Of a DNA stretch of 21,207 nucleotides, positions 7,916 to 15,316 are shown piece after piece; position 1 is the first letter of the stretch; the number at the start of each line of letters is the position of its first letter. The position numbers and the translations under genes were made by a program. The DNA lies in the NCBI GenBank assembly GCA_028279945.1, contig JANQMT010000198.1, positions 1 through 21,207 of the forward strand, in the 5' to 3' direction. This DNA comes from JAKSCF01 sp028279945. GTDB taxonomy: Bacteria; Bacillota; Clostridia; Peptostreptococcales; JAAYPU01. The notes beneath the pieces are model-generated. The model was not told the origin of the DNA, made no database searches, and saw only the letters and a program-made list of their open reading frames with translations.

Positions 7916-8968
7916 ATGTTTAAAAGAAGACAAACAAAACAAGTTATCTGTGGAGGTCTTGCTATTGGAGGGGGGGCGCCCATTTCCATTCAATCTATGA
8001 CCAATACAGATACAAGAGATATAGATAGCACGGTAGATCAAATAAAAAGATTAGAAACAGCAGGATGTGAATTGGTAAGAGTTGCGGTTCCTGATCTTGA
8101 AGCAGCATATGCTGTTGGGGCTATAAAAAAGCAGTCCAAGATTCCTGTAGCAGCGGATATACACTTTGATTACCGTTTAGCAGTTGAAGCCATTCATCAA
8201 GGCGCCGATAAGATTAGAATAAACCCCGGCAACATTGGGTCAAGTGAAAAGGTTCAAGTTATTATCAATGAAGCCAAAGACTATCAAATACCTATACGAA
8301 TAGGTGTCAATTCAGGTTCATTAGAGAAATCAATAATTGCTAAATATCAAGGTGTTACTGCCCAAGGGTTAGTGGAAAGTGTATTAAATCAAATCAAAAC
8401 CATAGAAGATATGGACTTTGACAATATCATTATTTCTCTAAAATCATCTAGCGTTAAGATGAATTATGAAGCCCATAAGTTGATATCAAGCAAAATAAGC
8501 TACCCATTGCACATCGGTATTACAGAGTCCGGGACCGTACAAAGTGGAAAAATAAAATCAGCTGTTGGAATAGGCGCATTGCTTTTAGAAGGAATAGGCG
8601 ATACCATAAGAGTATCCTTAACAGGTGATCCGGTACAAGAAATATATGCAGCAAAAGAAATCCTTAAAGCTGCAGAAGTTATCCAAGACGGTATTAATAT
8701 TATTTCGTGTCCAACTTGTGGCAGATGTCATGCTAATTTAGAAAAAATAGCGACCTCTGTAGAGAATAGAACAAAGGACATTAACAAAAACTTAACCGTA
8801 GCCATAATGGGATGTGAAGTTAATGGGCCTGGAGAAGCTAAAGAAGCAGATTTAGGCTTAGCTTGCGGCAAAAATAATGTATTACTCTTCAAAAAGGGAG
8901 AAATCGTTGCAAAGCTCAAAGAAGAAGAGGCCGAAGATGTACTCATTCAAGCAATATCTGAGATGTAA
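7916..8968 (+). CDS. ispG: (E)-4-hydroxy-3-methylbut-2-enyl-diphosphate synthase
   Basis: IspG (GcpE) is the [4Fe-4S] enzyme that turns MEcPP into HMBPP, the penultimate MEP-pathway step. The 350-residue protein has the TIM-barrel start IQSMTNTDTRD near 25-35, and the C-terminal cluster ligands are visible: Cys265 and Cys268 in SCPTCGRC, Cys300 in IMGCEVNGPGEA, and Glu307 as the likely fourth ligand. ATG 7916 is chosen for the GGGAG eight bases upstream; an in-frame TTG at 7901 adds five residues and overlaps that site. It ends the uppS-ispG run; polC, the frequent next gene in Firmicutes, is not here. Confidence 0.97.
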   Translation: MFKRRQTKQVICGGLAIGGGAPISIQSMTNTDTRDIDSTVDQIKRLETAGCELVRVAVPDLEAAYAVGAIKKQSKIPVAADIHFDYRLAVEAIHQGADKIRINPGNIGSSEKVQVIINEAKDYQIPIRIGVNSGSLEKSIIAKYQGVTAQGLVESVLNQIKTIEDMDFDNIIISLKSSSVKMNYEAHKLISSKISYPLHIGITESGTVQSGKIKSAVGIGALLLEGIGDTIRVSLTGDPVQEIYAAKEILKAAEVIQDGINIISCPTCGRCHANLEKIATSVENRTKDINKNLTVAIMGCEVNGPGEAKEADLGLACGKNNVLLFKKGEIVAKLKEEEAEDVLIQAISEM

Positions 8969-9064
8969 AGCGGTAGCGACGGTTGAAGTGATGGTTAATG
9001 AACCTTAAAAAATGGTACCCATAAAAAGAAAGTAAATTGGCACTACAATGGTTCAATTTCTTCA

Positions 9065-9073
9065 TGCTATGAT
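9065..9073 (+). promoter_or_regulatory. Possible extended -10 before the B3/4 gene
   Basis: TG-C-TATGAT (9065-9073) fits an extended -10 element 24 bases before the next start codon. No good -35 lies 16-18 bases upstream. The rest of the 8969-9096 gap shows nothing else clear. Confidence 0.35.
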
Positions 9074-9096
9074 AGATAAAAAGAAAATATAGATGA

Positions 9097-9792
9097 ATGA
9101 AATGGAGGATTAAAAAAATTTTATTAATATCGGATGAATGTAGACAAGCTTACCCCGGCGTATCTGTAGGATTACTGGTTATGAAGAATGTATGCAATTT
9201 GCAATTTCATCAAGCATTGGACGACAAAAAGCAAGAATTACAAAATGCTTTAACAAGTCAATTTAATGAATACAGCAGAAGTGATTTTAAAAATATAGAA
9301 ATAATAAAAAAATATGTGGATTATTATAAACGATTTAAAAAGAATTATCATGTTTTATTCCAGCTAGAATCTGTAGCATTGAATAAAAAATCCATACCGT
9401 CGGTTTCTACATTGGTTGAAGCCATGTTTATGGGTGAGTTGAAAAATTTTTTATTATCTGCCGGACATGATTTACAAGATGTGAATTTTCCTATTACTTT
9501 GGATATTTCAAAAGGTGGGGAAACATATACAGGCATCAATAATAAAGAACAACGGTTAATTGCAAATGACTTATTTATTAAAGATCAGAACGAAATTATT
9601 TCCAGTATTATTTACGGACCGGATAGACGTACCCGTATACAGAAAAACACCCAAGAAGTCATGTATGTGGTATATGCGTTACCGGGAATAGAAGAGCATA
9701 CAGTTTTGAACCATTTAAGAGATATAAAAGAATATACCTGTTTGTTTTCACCAAAAGCAGATGTTGAACAAATGAAGGTTTTTAAGAATTAA
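9097..9792 (+). CDS. Stand-alone B3/4-domain protein
   Basis: The 231-residue protein resembles COG3382 proteins, which carry the B3/4 domain otherwise found in the beta subunit of phenylalanyl-tRNA synthetase, where it takes part in editing. The domain spans roughly 75-220: SIPSVSTLVEAMFMGELKN, then LDISKGGETYTGI, and a C-terminal part ending ALPGIEEHTVLNHLRDI. Such free-standing proteins may bind RNA or amino acids, but a role is not established. The start is uncertain: ATG 9097 has no Shine-Dalgarno, while a good GGAGG (9104-9108) lies inside codons 3-4 and points to an ATT at 9118, a very rare start. It has its own possible promoter and is probably not part of the ispG operon. Confidence 0.75.
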   Translation: MKWRIKKILLISDECRQAYPGVSVGLLVMKNVCNLQFHQALDDKKQELQNALTSQFNEYSRSDFKNIEIIKKYVDYYKRFKKNYHVLFQLESVALNKKSIPSVSTLVEAMFMGELKNFLLSAGHDLQDVNFPITLDISKGGETYTGINNKEQRLIANDLFIKDQNEIISSIIYGPDRRTRIQKNTQEVMYVVYALPGIEEHTVLNHLRDIKEYTCLFSPKADVEQMKVFKN

Positions 9793-9804
9793 GTAACGAT
9801 AATA

Positions 9805-9835
9805 TTTAAGGTTGGGCTTTATGCCCAACCTTAAA
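9805..9835. repeat. GTTGGG hairpin, copy 2
   Basis: A perfect 13-bp stem runs from 9805-9817 to 9823-9835, with the core GGTTGGGC and GCCCAACC and a TTTAT loop. It lies between the convergent ends of the B3/4 gene and the XRE regulator gene and could stop transcription from both sides, though it lacks a proper T-run. It shares its core with copies at 7849 and 11670. Confidence 0.7.
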
Positions 9836-9881
9836 ATTAAGGAAATAGATTCACTAAAAAAATGATTATAACACCTTCATC

Positions 9882-10523
9882 TTAATCCGTTTCAAAAATA
9901 TCAAACACTGCATAGGCTATGGGGATCACAAGAAAAACCAGCCATCCTGGGTGCCATAGCCCATAAATAAATGAAATATAAAGATATATCATGGTGCATA
10001 GTATGGATACAATCGTACCAATAGCGTTTTTTCTCTTTTTAGACAGAGTTTTATTGGATGCTGACGCGTTGTACTCTTTCTGGTTCACAGCCTTGTTATA
10101 CATATAAAATCTTTCAAACATAAAACCACCCCTTATTATGATTAATATGCCTGCTGCGATCATTAAGCCAAATATTAGTAAATTCATATCATTGCTGAAA
10201 GGTAATACAGTAAATCCAAAAGCGCTGACGATAAATATAGCGATAGCCAGCATAATGAGCTTTTCAGCATTCTTTTTCAGCTCAATTGCTATTATCTTAG
10301 GCTTCTTACTTTTAAAATCAAATTCTTCTCCACGAATGAATTCATCTATGGATAATTGGAAGATATCTGACAAAGCAGTGATGTTATATATATCCGGCGT
10401 GGCTTCACCTCTTTCCCATTTGGAAATTGCTTGCCTGCTGACACCTACACGTTCAGCCAATACTTCTTGTGACATATTGAATTCTTTTCTTAATGTTATA
10501 ATTCGATTACCGATATCGTGCAT
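9882..10523 (-). CDS. XRE-family regulator with C-terminal membrane segments
   Basis: The 213-residue protein has an N-terminal Cro/C1-type helix-turn-helix (about 6-60): RITLRKEF, then MSQEVLAERVGVSRQAISKWERGEATPD, ending SIDEFIRGE. After a basic linker come two hydrophobic pairs (about 85-130 and 165-210), so it is probably a membrane-anchored DNA-binding protein. Similar proteins are common in Firmicutes, often beside transporters or envelope-stress genes, but I recognise no specific one. The ATG has AAGGGG upstream on the minus strand. It faces away from the HAD phosphatase gene across a 356-base gap, and a dyad near its start may be an autoregulatory operator. Function unknown beyond transcription control. 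Confidence 0.85.
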   Translation of the reverse strand: MHDIGNRIITLRKEFNMSQEVLAERVGVSRQAISKWERGEATPDIYNITALSDIFQLSIDEFIRGEEFDFKSKKPKIIAIELKKNAEKLIMLAIAIFIVSAFGFTVLPFSNDMNLLIFGLMIAAGILIIIRGGFMFERFYMYNKAVNQKEYNASASNKTLSKKRKNAIGTIVSILCTMIYLYISFIYGLWHPGWLVFLVIPIAYAVFDIFETD

Positions 10524-10582
10524 GATACTTTCCCCTTCTTTCTATCCATTTACAGTTTACCATTTTTTTCAAATTTCATGCT

Positions 10583-10603
10583 AACTATTTTTTAAGTATA
10601 GTT
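10583..10603. promoter_or_regulatory. Dyad upstream of the XRE regulator gene
   Basis: AACTAT (10583-10588) and ATAGTT (10598-10603) form a 21-base dyad with 6-base arms and a 9-base spacer. On the minus strand it overlaps a -10-like TATACT (10600-10595), though the -35 is poor. The position fits an autoregulatory operator; this is inference from symmetry only. Confidence 0.3.
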
Positions 10604-10682
10604 CTGAGTCGTAATACCTAATTTGATAATTTTATTATCTCAAAATAACCGGTTTACTACTACAAACTCTCTTTGATTTTCC

Positions 10683-10712
10683 GCAACCATTGGTTGCATC
10701 TTTGGTTGCATC
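10683..10712. repeat. Palindrome plus direct repeat
   Basis: GCAACC (10683-10688) and GGTTGC (10692-10697) make a 6-base palindrome with a 3-base spacer. TTGGTTGCATC occurs twice, at 10690-10700 and 10702-10712, so one half-site is repeated 12 bases further, about one helical turn. The layout resembles a cluster of three binding half-sites upstream of the HAD gene promoter. Confidence 0.5.
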
Positions 10713-10761
10713 GCTTTTAAAGCCATAAAAATGAGGCGTTTACTAATTCCGTTTTAAAACC

Positions 10762-10790
10762 TTTAAAATCGTTCAACAATGATATATGAT
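10762..10790 (+). promoter_or_regulatory. Candidate promoter of the HAD phosphatase gene
   Basis: TTTAAA (10762-10767) and TATGAT (10785-10790) are separated by 17 bases. The -10 is a 5/6 match and the -35 a 4/6 match. It lies 90 bases before the HAD start codon. Confidence 0.45.
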
Positions 10791-10879
10791 AGTAGAGGAT
10801 GGATGTCATTCTTTAGTGAATAAGAGTAAAGGATAGAATGGATAGAAAGACAGGAGCGAGCAGTACAAGGAGGTTAATT

Positions 10880-11572
10880 ATGAAGTACGAAATTATAATA
10901 TTTGATGCTGATGAGACTTTATTCGATTTTAAGAAATCTGAAAGAGATGCTTTTAAACATACTATGCTTGAATTTGATATCGAATATGATGAAAATCATC
11001 ATTTAAAAGTATACAAAGAAATCAATACGGCTATATGGAAAGAGTTTGAAGAAGGATTGATTACTCAGAAAAAATTAAAGGTGGAAAGATTTAAAAGACT
11101 GGCAGATAAACTAAAAGCTGAGTTTAATGAAGTTGATTTTTCAACATCATATATGAAGCATTTATCTAATGCATCATTTTTATTTGATGACAGTATAAAG
11201 CTTGTAGAGAGCCTGCACAAAGATTATAGATTGACGATCATTACCAATGGACTCAGCAATGTTCAGGATAACAGAATAAAAAAATCTACTATAGCAAAAT
11301 ACTTTGAGGACATAGTAGTATCTGAAGAAGTTGAGGTATCTAAGCCTGATCCCAGAATATTTGAACACACCTTGAACAATATAAAACATACCGACAAAAG
11401 CAAAGTTTTGATGGTAGGAGACAGCCTAACATCTGATATTCAAGGCGGAATAAACTTTGGCGTAGATACGTGCTGGTATAATCCCAATAAGATTGAAAAC
11501 AAAACAGAAATAAAGCCGACCTATGAGATTTCTAATTTAATGGCCCTTAAGGATATAATTGACTTAGCATGA
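10880..11572 (+). CDS. YjjG-type HAD-family nucleotide phosphatase
   Basis: This is a haloacid dehalogenase-superfamily hydrolase with an alpha-helical cap, closest to the YjjG/YfnB group, some of which hydrolyse nucleoside monophosphates including non-canonical pyrimidine ones. All four motifs are present in the 230-residue protein: DADET at 9-13 with nucleophile Asp9, Thr122 in IITNGL, Lys155 in VEVSKPDPRIF, and the acidic GDSLTSDIQGG at 180-190. The phrase DADETLFDFKKSE is characteristic of the YjjG group. ATG 10880 is chosen for the AAGGAGG seven bases or so upstream; an upstream in-frame ATG at 10838 lacks one. Exact substrate is not predictable. Confidence 0.88.
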   Translation: MKYEIIIFDADETLFDFKKSERDAFKHTMLEFDIEYDENHHLKVYKEINTAIWKEFEEGLITQKKLKVERFKRLADKLKAEFNEVDFSTSYMKHLSNASFLFDDSIKLVESLHKDYRLTIITNGLSNVQDNRIKKSTIAKYFEDIVVSEEVEVSKPDPRIFEHTLNNIKHTDKSKVLMVGDSLTSDIQGGINFGVDTCWYNPNKIENKTEIKPTYEISNLMALKDIIDLA

Positions 11573-11669
11573 AACATAGATTAAACTTAATATGGTAGCT
11601 TTAGAGGAAAGATAAAGCGAAGTGTTTGTTGCTCGGAGAATTTATATATTATGAGTATAGAGAGGTAAT

Positions 11670-11694
11670 AAAAGTTGGGCAAAGCCCAACTTTT
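11670..11694. repeat. GTTGGG hairpin, copy 3
   Basis: AAAAGTTGGGC (11670-11680) pairs perfectly with GCCCAACTTTT (11684-11694) around an AAA loop. The stem ends in four T, so it could act as a weak terminator for the HAD gene. It has the same core as the hairpins at 7849 and 9805. It lies 67 bases before ydbS. Confidence 0.7.
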
Positions 11695-11761
11695 GAGATT
11701 GCAGATTGTTCTAAAAAAATTTACATTGAAATGTCAGGGAAGAGGCCAAGGAGGCGCAACA

Positions 11762-12244
11762 ATGACCCATAATAGAATAAATAAAAAAGCAGTAAAGGCA
11801 TGGATAATAAGTCGTTTGATTACTTGTACAATCATAATGAGTGTCTATGGAGTGGGCATCTATCTGTTTCTATTACCCATCATTAAAAATGAACGATTGA
11901 TTTATTGGATACATGGTGTAAGTGGACTATTACTTTTATTTCTATTAAGTTATATATTTATATTTCCTTTGGTTGAGTATAAAGAGTGGCGTTATAGCAT
12001 TACAGATGATAGAATTGATCTTTTTTATGGTATTTTTGTAAGAACCCATATGGTGATCCCTATATCAAGGATTCAATACATTGATGTAGGGCAGGGGCCT
12101 ATTGATCGGTTGCTTGGGATTGCCGCTATCACCATCAATACCGCAGGAGGGGTCCATAGGATACCTGCATTGACAAATGAAGAAGCAAAGAAAATTTCCA
12201 GTGGATTAACAAACATTATTCAAGCAGGTGATGATGATGAGTAA
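11762..12244 (+). CDS. ydbS: YdbS-like membrane PH-domain protein
   Basis: The 160-residue protein has two N-terminal membrane helices (about 15-40 and 46-66) followed by one bacterial PH domain (bPH_2), with WRYSITDDRIDLFYGIFVRT and VIPISRIQYIDVGQGPIDRLLG, the usual pattern. It is the smaller partner of a YdbS-YdbT pair. In Bacillus subtilis ydbST belongs to the sigma-W cell-envelope stress regulon; the molecular role is not settled. ATG 11762 is used because AAGGAGG is about seven bases upstream; a longer frame starting at 11675 would begin inside the hairpin and is rejected. The gene ends in a run of Asp codons overlapping ydbT. Confidence 0.85.
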   Translation: MTHNRINKKAVKAWIISRLITCTIIMSVYGVGIYLFLLPIIKNERLIYWIHGVSGLLLLFLLSYIFIFPLVEYKEWRYSITDDRIDLFYGIFVRTHMVIPISRIQYIDVGQGPIDRLLGIAAITINTAGGVHRIPALTNEEAKKISSGLTNIIQAGDDDE

Positions 12245-13637
12245 CCCAAAAGGTGAACGCAATCACCCGGTATCTTTATTAACACGTGTTATAATTAGTG
12301 GTATTGTAAAACAAATAGTCCCTATAATAGCGCTTTATATTTTTTTGATGAATAAGTTGAGTGAAACAATTGTTGTAGGGAGTGTTATATTGTATCTGGT
12401 GGTTATTAATATAAGCCTTATTTTATCATGGAAGTACACTTATTTTTATATAGAAGAAAATAAGTTATATTTTCATAAAGGTATCATTCATAAAGTGACA
12501 AGAAATATACCGCTGGACAAAATCAATACCATAGACTTATCCCAGAATCTATTGAATCAGTTATTTCATCTGTCACGAGTCAAGATTGATACAGAGAGCA
12601 TCAGCGATATAGGTTCAGAAATCATCCTTCTATTGAAAACAGACCGGGCAAAGACATTACAAGAAGCATTATTAAAGAAAAGCGTTTCACAAGAGGGTTC
12701 TATAGAAAAAGGGAATACTTATTCTGTAAGTCCAATGGAACTCATTCGTTATTCCTTACTTTCAAATGGACTTATGGAAACGATATTTGTTTTATTTGCG
12801 TTACATGAACACATTAGCAGTATAGCCAACTTAATAGGACTTAATAGCGATACTTACTTTGATAATATCCTAGTTACAATCAATAGGCTTTTGGCATTTG
12901 TAGGCATATCTCTTGTTATGGGTTTTTTGATTGTGCTGTTGAGAAATATCATTCGCTACACAGGGTTTAAAGTTCAAATTGAGCCGGATACTTTACAAAT
13001 AAGTTATGGGTTACTTGAAAAGAAAAAGTATAGCCTTAAAAGACAGAAAATCAAAGGAATACATATTAAACAATCCCTTTTAATGCAATGGTTTCACAAA
13101 TACAGCATTGAAGTTGAAAGCATTGGGTATGGTGATGAAGGCGATGAAAAAGCAGTTTTATACCCATACTGTAATGAGAAACTAAAAAAACAAATTATAA
13201 ATGAATTGTTACCGGAAATTCATCATAAGAATGAAAGTATTCACGGACCGCCAAAAAAATCGCTTATTCATTTTATATTCTTTAAAGTATTGGCGGCTAT
13301 TATAGCAGCTTTTATGATAGCTTTCATAATAGGGTTAATTTGGCTGGGCATACCATTAATCATTGCAGCCTGTGCATATGGATATATGGCTTATAAAAAT
13401 GCAGCTATGGGCATAGAAAATGGTCTGGTATATATGTCACGAGGAGGATTTACGAAAAAACAATCCTACATCTATGGCCACTATATTCAGTCCATAGGTC
13501 AGTCCTACAACTGTTTTCAGAAAAAAAGAGGAATATGCAGTTATTCTGTCATCATATGGGGAGGGCTATTCAAGAATATAAAGGTAAAGCATATGGAAAA
13601 TACATTGTTTGAATCATATGTAGATTATATAAATTGA
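12231..13637 (+). CDS. ydbT: YdbT-like membrane protein with repeated PH domains
   Basis: This is the larger partner of ydbS. The roughly 468-residue protein alternates membrane-helix pairs (about 17-60, 170-240 and 340-380) with three bPH_2 domains. The first domain reads YTYFYIEENKLYFHKGIIHKVTRNIPLDKINTI in the family pattern (long stretch abbreviated here to residues 70-102); the second begins near YTGFKVQIEPDTLQISYGLL; the third near MGIENGLVYMSRGGF. The start lies in a repeated ATG run (12231, 12234, 12237) overlapping the ydbS stop, and the exact codon cannot be fixed because the Shine-Dalgarno (AGCAGG) is weak. Translational coupling with ydbS is likely. Confidence 0.82.
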   Translation: MMMSNPKGERNHPVSLLTRVIISGIVKQIVPIIALYIFLMNKLSETIVVGSVILYLVVINISLILSWKYTYFYIEENKLYFHKGIIHKVTRNIPLDKINTIDLSQNLLNQLFHLSRVKIDTESISDIGSEIILLLKTDRAKTLQEALLKKSVSQEGSIEKGNTYSVSPMELIRYSLLSNGLMETIFVLFALHEHISSIANLIGLNSDTYFDNILVTINRLLAFVGISLVMGFLIVLLRNIIRYTGFKVQIEPDTLQISYGLLEKKKYSLKRQKIKGIHIKQSLLMQWFHKYSIEVESIGYGDEGDEKAVLYPYCNEKLKKQIINELLPEIHHKNESIHGPPKKSLIHFIFFKVLAAIIAAFMIAFIIGLIWLGIPLIIAACAYGYMAYKNAAMGIENGLVYMSRGGFTKKQSYIYGHYIQSIGQSYNCFQKKRGICSYSVIIWGGLFKNIKVKHMENTLFESYVDYIN

Positions 13638-13775
13638 CCAAAGCGTTTGAATTTTATTTTACATAAATTTACAAGATAAAAAAATGTATATTTATGGTAA
13701 AATAATAGAGAATTGTCTATACGAACTATTTGTTCTTGTTACGATATAAAATTATGATTATAAAGGGTGGATAAA

Positions 13776-14048
13776 ATGATAACGAAAATATTAGAAACAA
13801 TCTTGGGATGGAAGACAATTTCCATAACAAGTAATATTGAGGAATATGCTCGTGTCAGGGGAAGGCTCATAGACAATGGCATAAAATCAAAAACCAAGAT
13901 TATAGGTAACGGTTTTAAAGGCAGAAATCCTGAAGGTATATCGATGGCGGCAGCAATTGGCACCCGTAATCATAACCGTGAAAACTATGAGATATCTGTA
14001 AAAAAAGAAGATGTGCATAGAGCATACCAAGCCATTCAGCAAAAATAA
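13776..14048 (+). CDS. Small protein resembling DUF2007, function unknown
   Basis: The 90-residue protein is not one I recognise with certainty. Its layout, a strand with a helix (TSNIEEYARVRGRLIDNGI), a variable centre and a C-terminal ENYEISVKKEDVHRAYQAI, recalls the DUF2007 ferredoxin-like fold of putative signal-transducing proteins. The centre has a Gly/Asn/Arg/His-rich part (GNGFKGRNPEG and GTRNHNREN) that may be flexible. There is no signal peptide or membrane segment. ATG 13776 sits behind GGGTGG; a GTG at 13767 overlaps that site. It is separated from ydbT by 138 bases and followed by its own terminator, so it is probably a single-gene unit. Confidence 0.65.
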   Translation: MITKILETILGWKTISITSNIEEYARVRGRLIDNGIKSKTKIIGNGFKGRNPEGISMAAAIGTRNHNRENYEISVKKEDVHRAYQAIQQK

Positions 14049-14075
14049 AACTAAATATGAGGATGTTATTCTTCT

Positions 14076-14113
14076 ATCTCCAATCGTTTTTATGGTTGGA
14101 GATATTTTATTTT
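14076..14113 (+). terminator. Terminator of the small gene
   Basis: ATCTCCAATC (14076-14085) pairs with GGTTGGAGAT (14094-14103), with one G-T pair, followed by ATTTTATTTT. It lies between the convergent ends of the small gene and the LuxR-type regulator gene, whose stop codon touches the T-rich tail. Confidence 0.75.
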
Positions 14114-15213
14114 CAATCAGCTCTTTGGATCATCCCCATTTTATATAGAATTGCTGTACGGTTGCTGACACTTAACTTATTAAATATATTGTTAATATGT
14201 GTTCTTATGGTGTTAGTGCTTAAAAATAGGATTTCAGCTATTTCCTTATTAGAAAGGCCTTGGGCAATAAGCTGTACAATCTCCAATTCGCGGTCTGTCA
14301 AATTGTAGTGATGGTCCGGCGATTGGAGTTTTTTTAGTGTAGAAGGTTTTTTTTTAATCAGGTGAAGTAAATAATAGGTATCGATTCCTTTGTTTGTATT
14401 TGGAACTATAGAAGGGACCACCTTCAAGTCATAAGATTCCAAATCATTATAAACAACCGTCGAAGTATTTATAGATTGAAATGAGATATTTGGCAGAATA
14501 CTTTTTATTACTTCAGATACAGGGTCTTGTAAATTATTATTACTTAAAAGGTCATAACAGTACATTTTGGCCATATCATTGCTGCTCACAATATTCCAGT
14601 TATTGTCTAAAACAACCAGCCCCAAAGGTAATTGAGAAATACAGTTTTTGTAAATCTGATGTTCGTTTTTTATTTGAGTTGTTTCTAAATATTCATTCAG
14701 GTGAAAGGCAATATGAGTGGAAAGATTACTTAAAAGCTTGCGTTCTTTTGGAGTAAAGTTGCCATCTTCTTTTGGCCGGAATATTGCTATGGCACCAATA
14801 AGCTTTTGGCCTGATTTCAATGGCATTGCTATTTCGTAAAACAAATTATCTATTTTAAGAAAATCATTGTAATACTCTGTGTTTTCATATTGCTGCAATG
14901 ACATGAGATCAGTAATAGTAAAGGTGTTTTTACTCAAAATGAGTTGAGAAGAAACATTGATGGGATGAAAAATATCGGTTTTAAAATAATATTCAGAATA
15001 TAACTGAAAAAGCTTTTTACTAATATTAAGCCCTAAAGAACTTGTGAAACGTCCATCCTGATTAATCAAATGGAATGTAAGATGATTAAAAGCAAATATT
15101 TTAGAAAGATATTTTAATACAGCATATTGGTAATCATTTTTTTCATCCCGAATCATGGATATGAATTGTAAGATATTTTCGTAGTCGTCATTAGTAAGCT
15201 GAGCGTTAACCAT
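14113..15213 (-). CDS. LuxR-type transcription regulator with GAF and PAS-like sensor
   Basis: The 366-residue protein ends in a clear LuxR/NarL-type helix-turn-helix (about 303-360): LTDRELEIVQLIAQGLSNKE, then LSTNTIRTHINNIFNKLSV. In front of it are a GAF-like domain (about 25-170, with FYEIAMPLKSGQKLIGAIAIF) and a PAS-like domain (about 180-290, with LPLGLVVLDNNWNIVSSND), so it probably senses a small ligand in the cytoplasm. There is no receiver domain. The start at 15213 is set by GGAGG (15229-15225); a longer frame to 15270 begins within the promoter. It is divergent from the dehydrogenase operon and is its likely regulator. Acetoin operons are more often controlled by the sigma-54 activator AcoR, which this is not. 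Confidence 0.83.
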   Translation of the reverse strand: MVNAQLTNDDYENILQFISMIRDEKNDYQYAVLKYLSKIFAFNHLTFHLINQDGRFTSSLGLNISKKLFQLYSEYYFKTDIFHPINVSSQLILSKNTFTITDLMSLQQYENTEYYNDFLKIDNLFYEIAMPLKSGQKLIGAIAIFRPKEDGNFTPKERKLLSNLSTHIAFHLNEYLETTQIKNEHQIYKNCISQLPLGLVVLDNNWNIVSSNDMAKMYCYDLLSNNNLQDPVSEVIKSILPNISFQSINTSTVVYNDLESYDLKVVPSIVPNTNKGIDTYYLLHLIKKKPSTLKKLQSPDHHYNLTDRELEIVQLIAQGLSNKEIAEILFLSTNTIRTHINNIFNKLSVSNRTAILYKMGMIQRAD

Positions 15214-15269
15214 GATACAGTTGACCTCCAATATAAGATGAGGATATAAATTAGCCGAATTATAACACA

Positions 15270-15297
15270 ATTATAACAAATTAATTGATTAAATCAA
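15270..15297 (-). promoter_or_regulatory. Candidate promoter of the LuxR-type regulator gene
   Basis: On the minus strand TTGATT (15297-15292) and a perfect TATAAT (15275-15270) are 16 bases apart. A second TATAAT is at 15264-15259. It leaves a leader of about 50 bases and lies 20 bases from the opposite-facing E2 promoter. Confidence 0.55.
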
Positions 15298-15316
15298 AGG
15301 CGCTCTTCTTAAATAA

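Larger units (their letters stand above)
10524..10879. other. 356-base intergenic region with nested repeats
   Basis: No coding frame is supported in this AT-rich divergent gap. It contains the AACTAT/ATAGTT dyad near the regulator gene, the GGTTGC repeats at 10683-10712, a plausible plus-strand promoter at 10762-10790, and the AAGGAGG of the HAD gene near 10867-10873. The stretch 10604-10682 shows nothing I can name. Confidence 0.6.

Noticed and set aside
10838..10879. Upstream ATG for the HAD protein
   Set aside because: No Shine-Dalgarno, and the extra 14 residues precede the hydrophobic strand that normally starts the family.
11570..11600. TGAAAC at the HAD stop codon as a sigma-W -35 for ydbST
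   Set aside because: The Bacillus ydbST link made this tempting, but no CGTA element lies 16-17 bases downstream, and the box is made by the stop codon.
11675..11761. Longer ydbS frame starting at 11675
   Set aside because: It would begin inside the perfect hairpin at 11670-11694 and has no Shine-Dalgarno; the ATG at 11762 has AAGGAGG.
7811..11761. CRISPR array from the repeated GTTGGG hairpins
   Set aside because: Only three copies, kilobases apart, with differing flanks and no spacer structure or cas genes.
14057..14308. Plus-strand frame overlapping the regulator gene end
   Set aside because: It runs through a terminator hairpin and opposite the conserved helix-turn-helix of the regulator.
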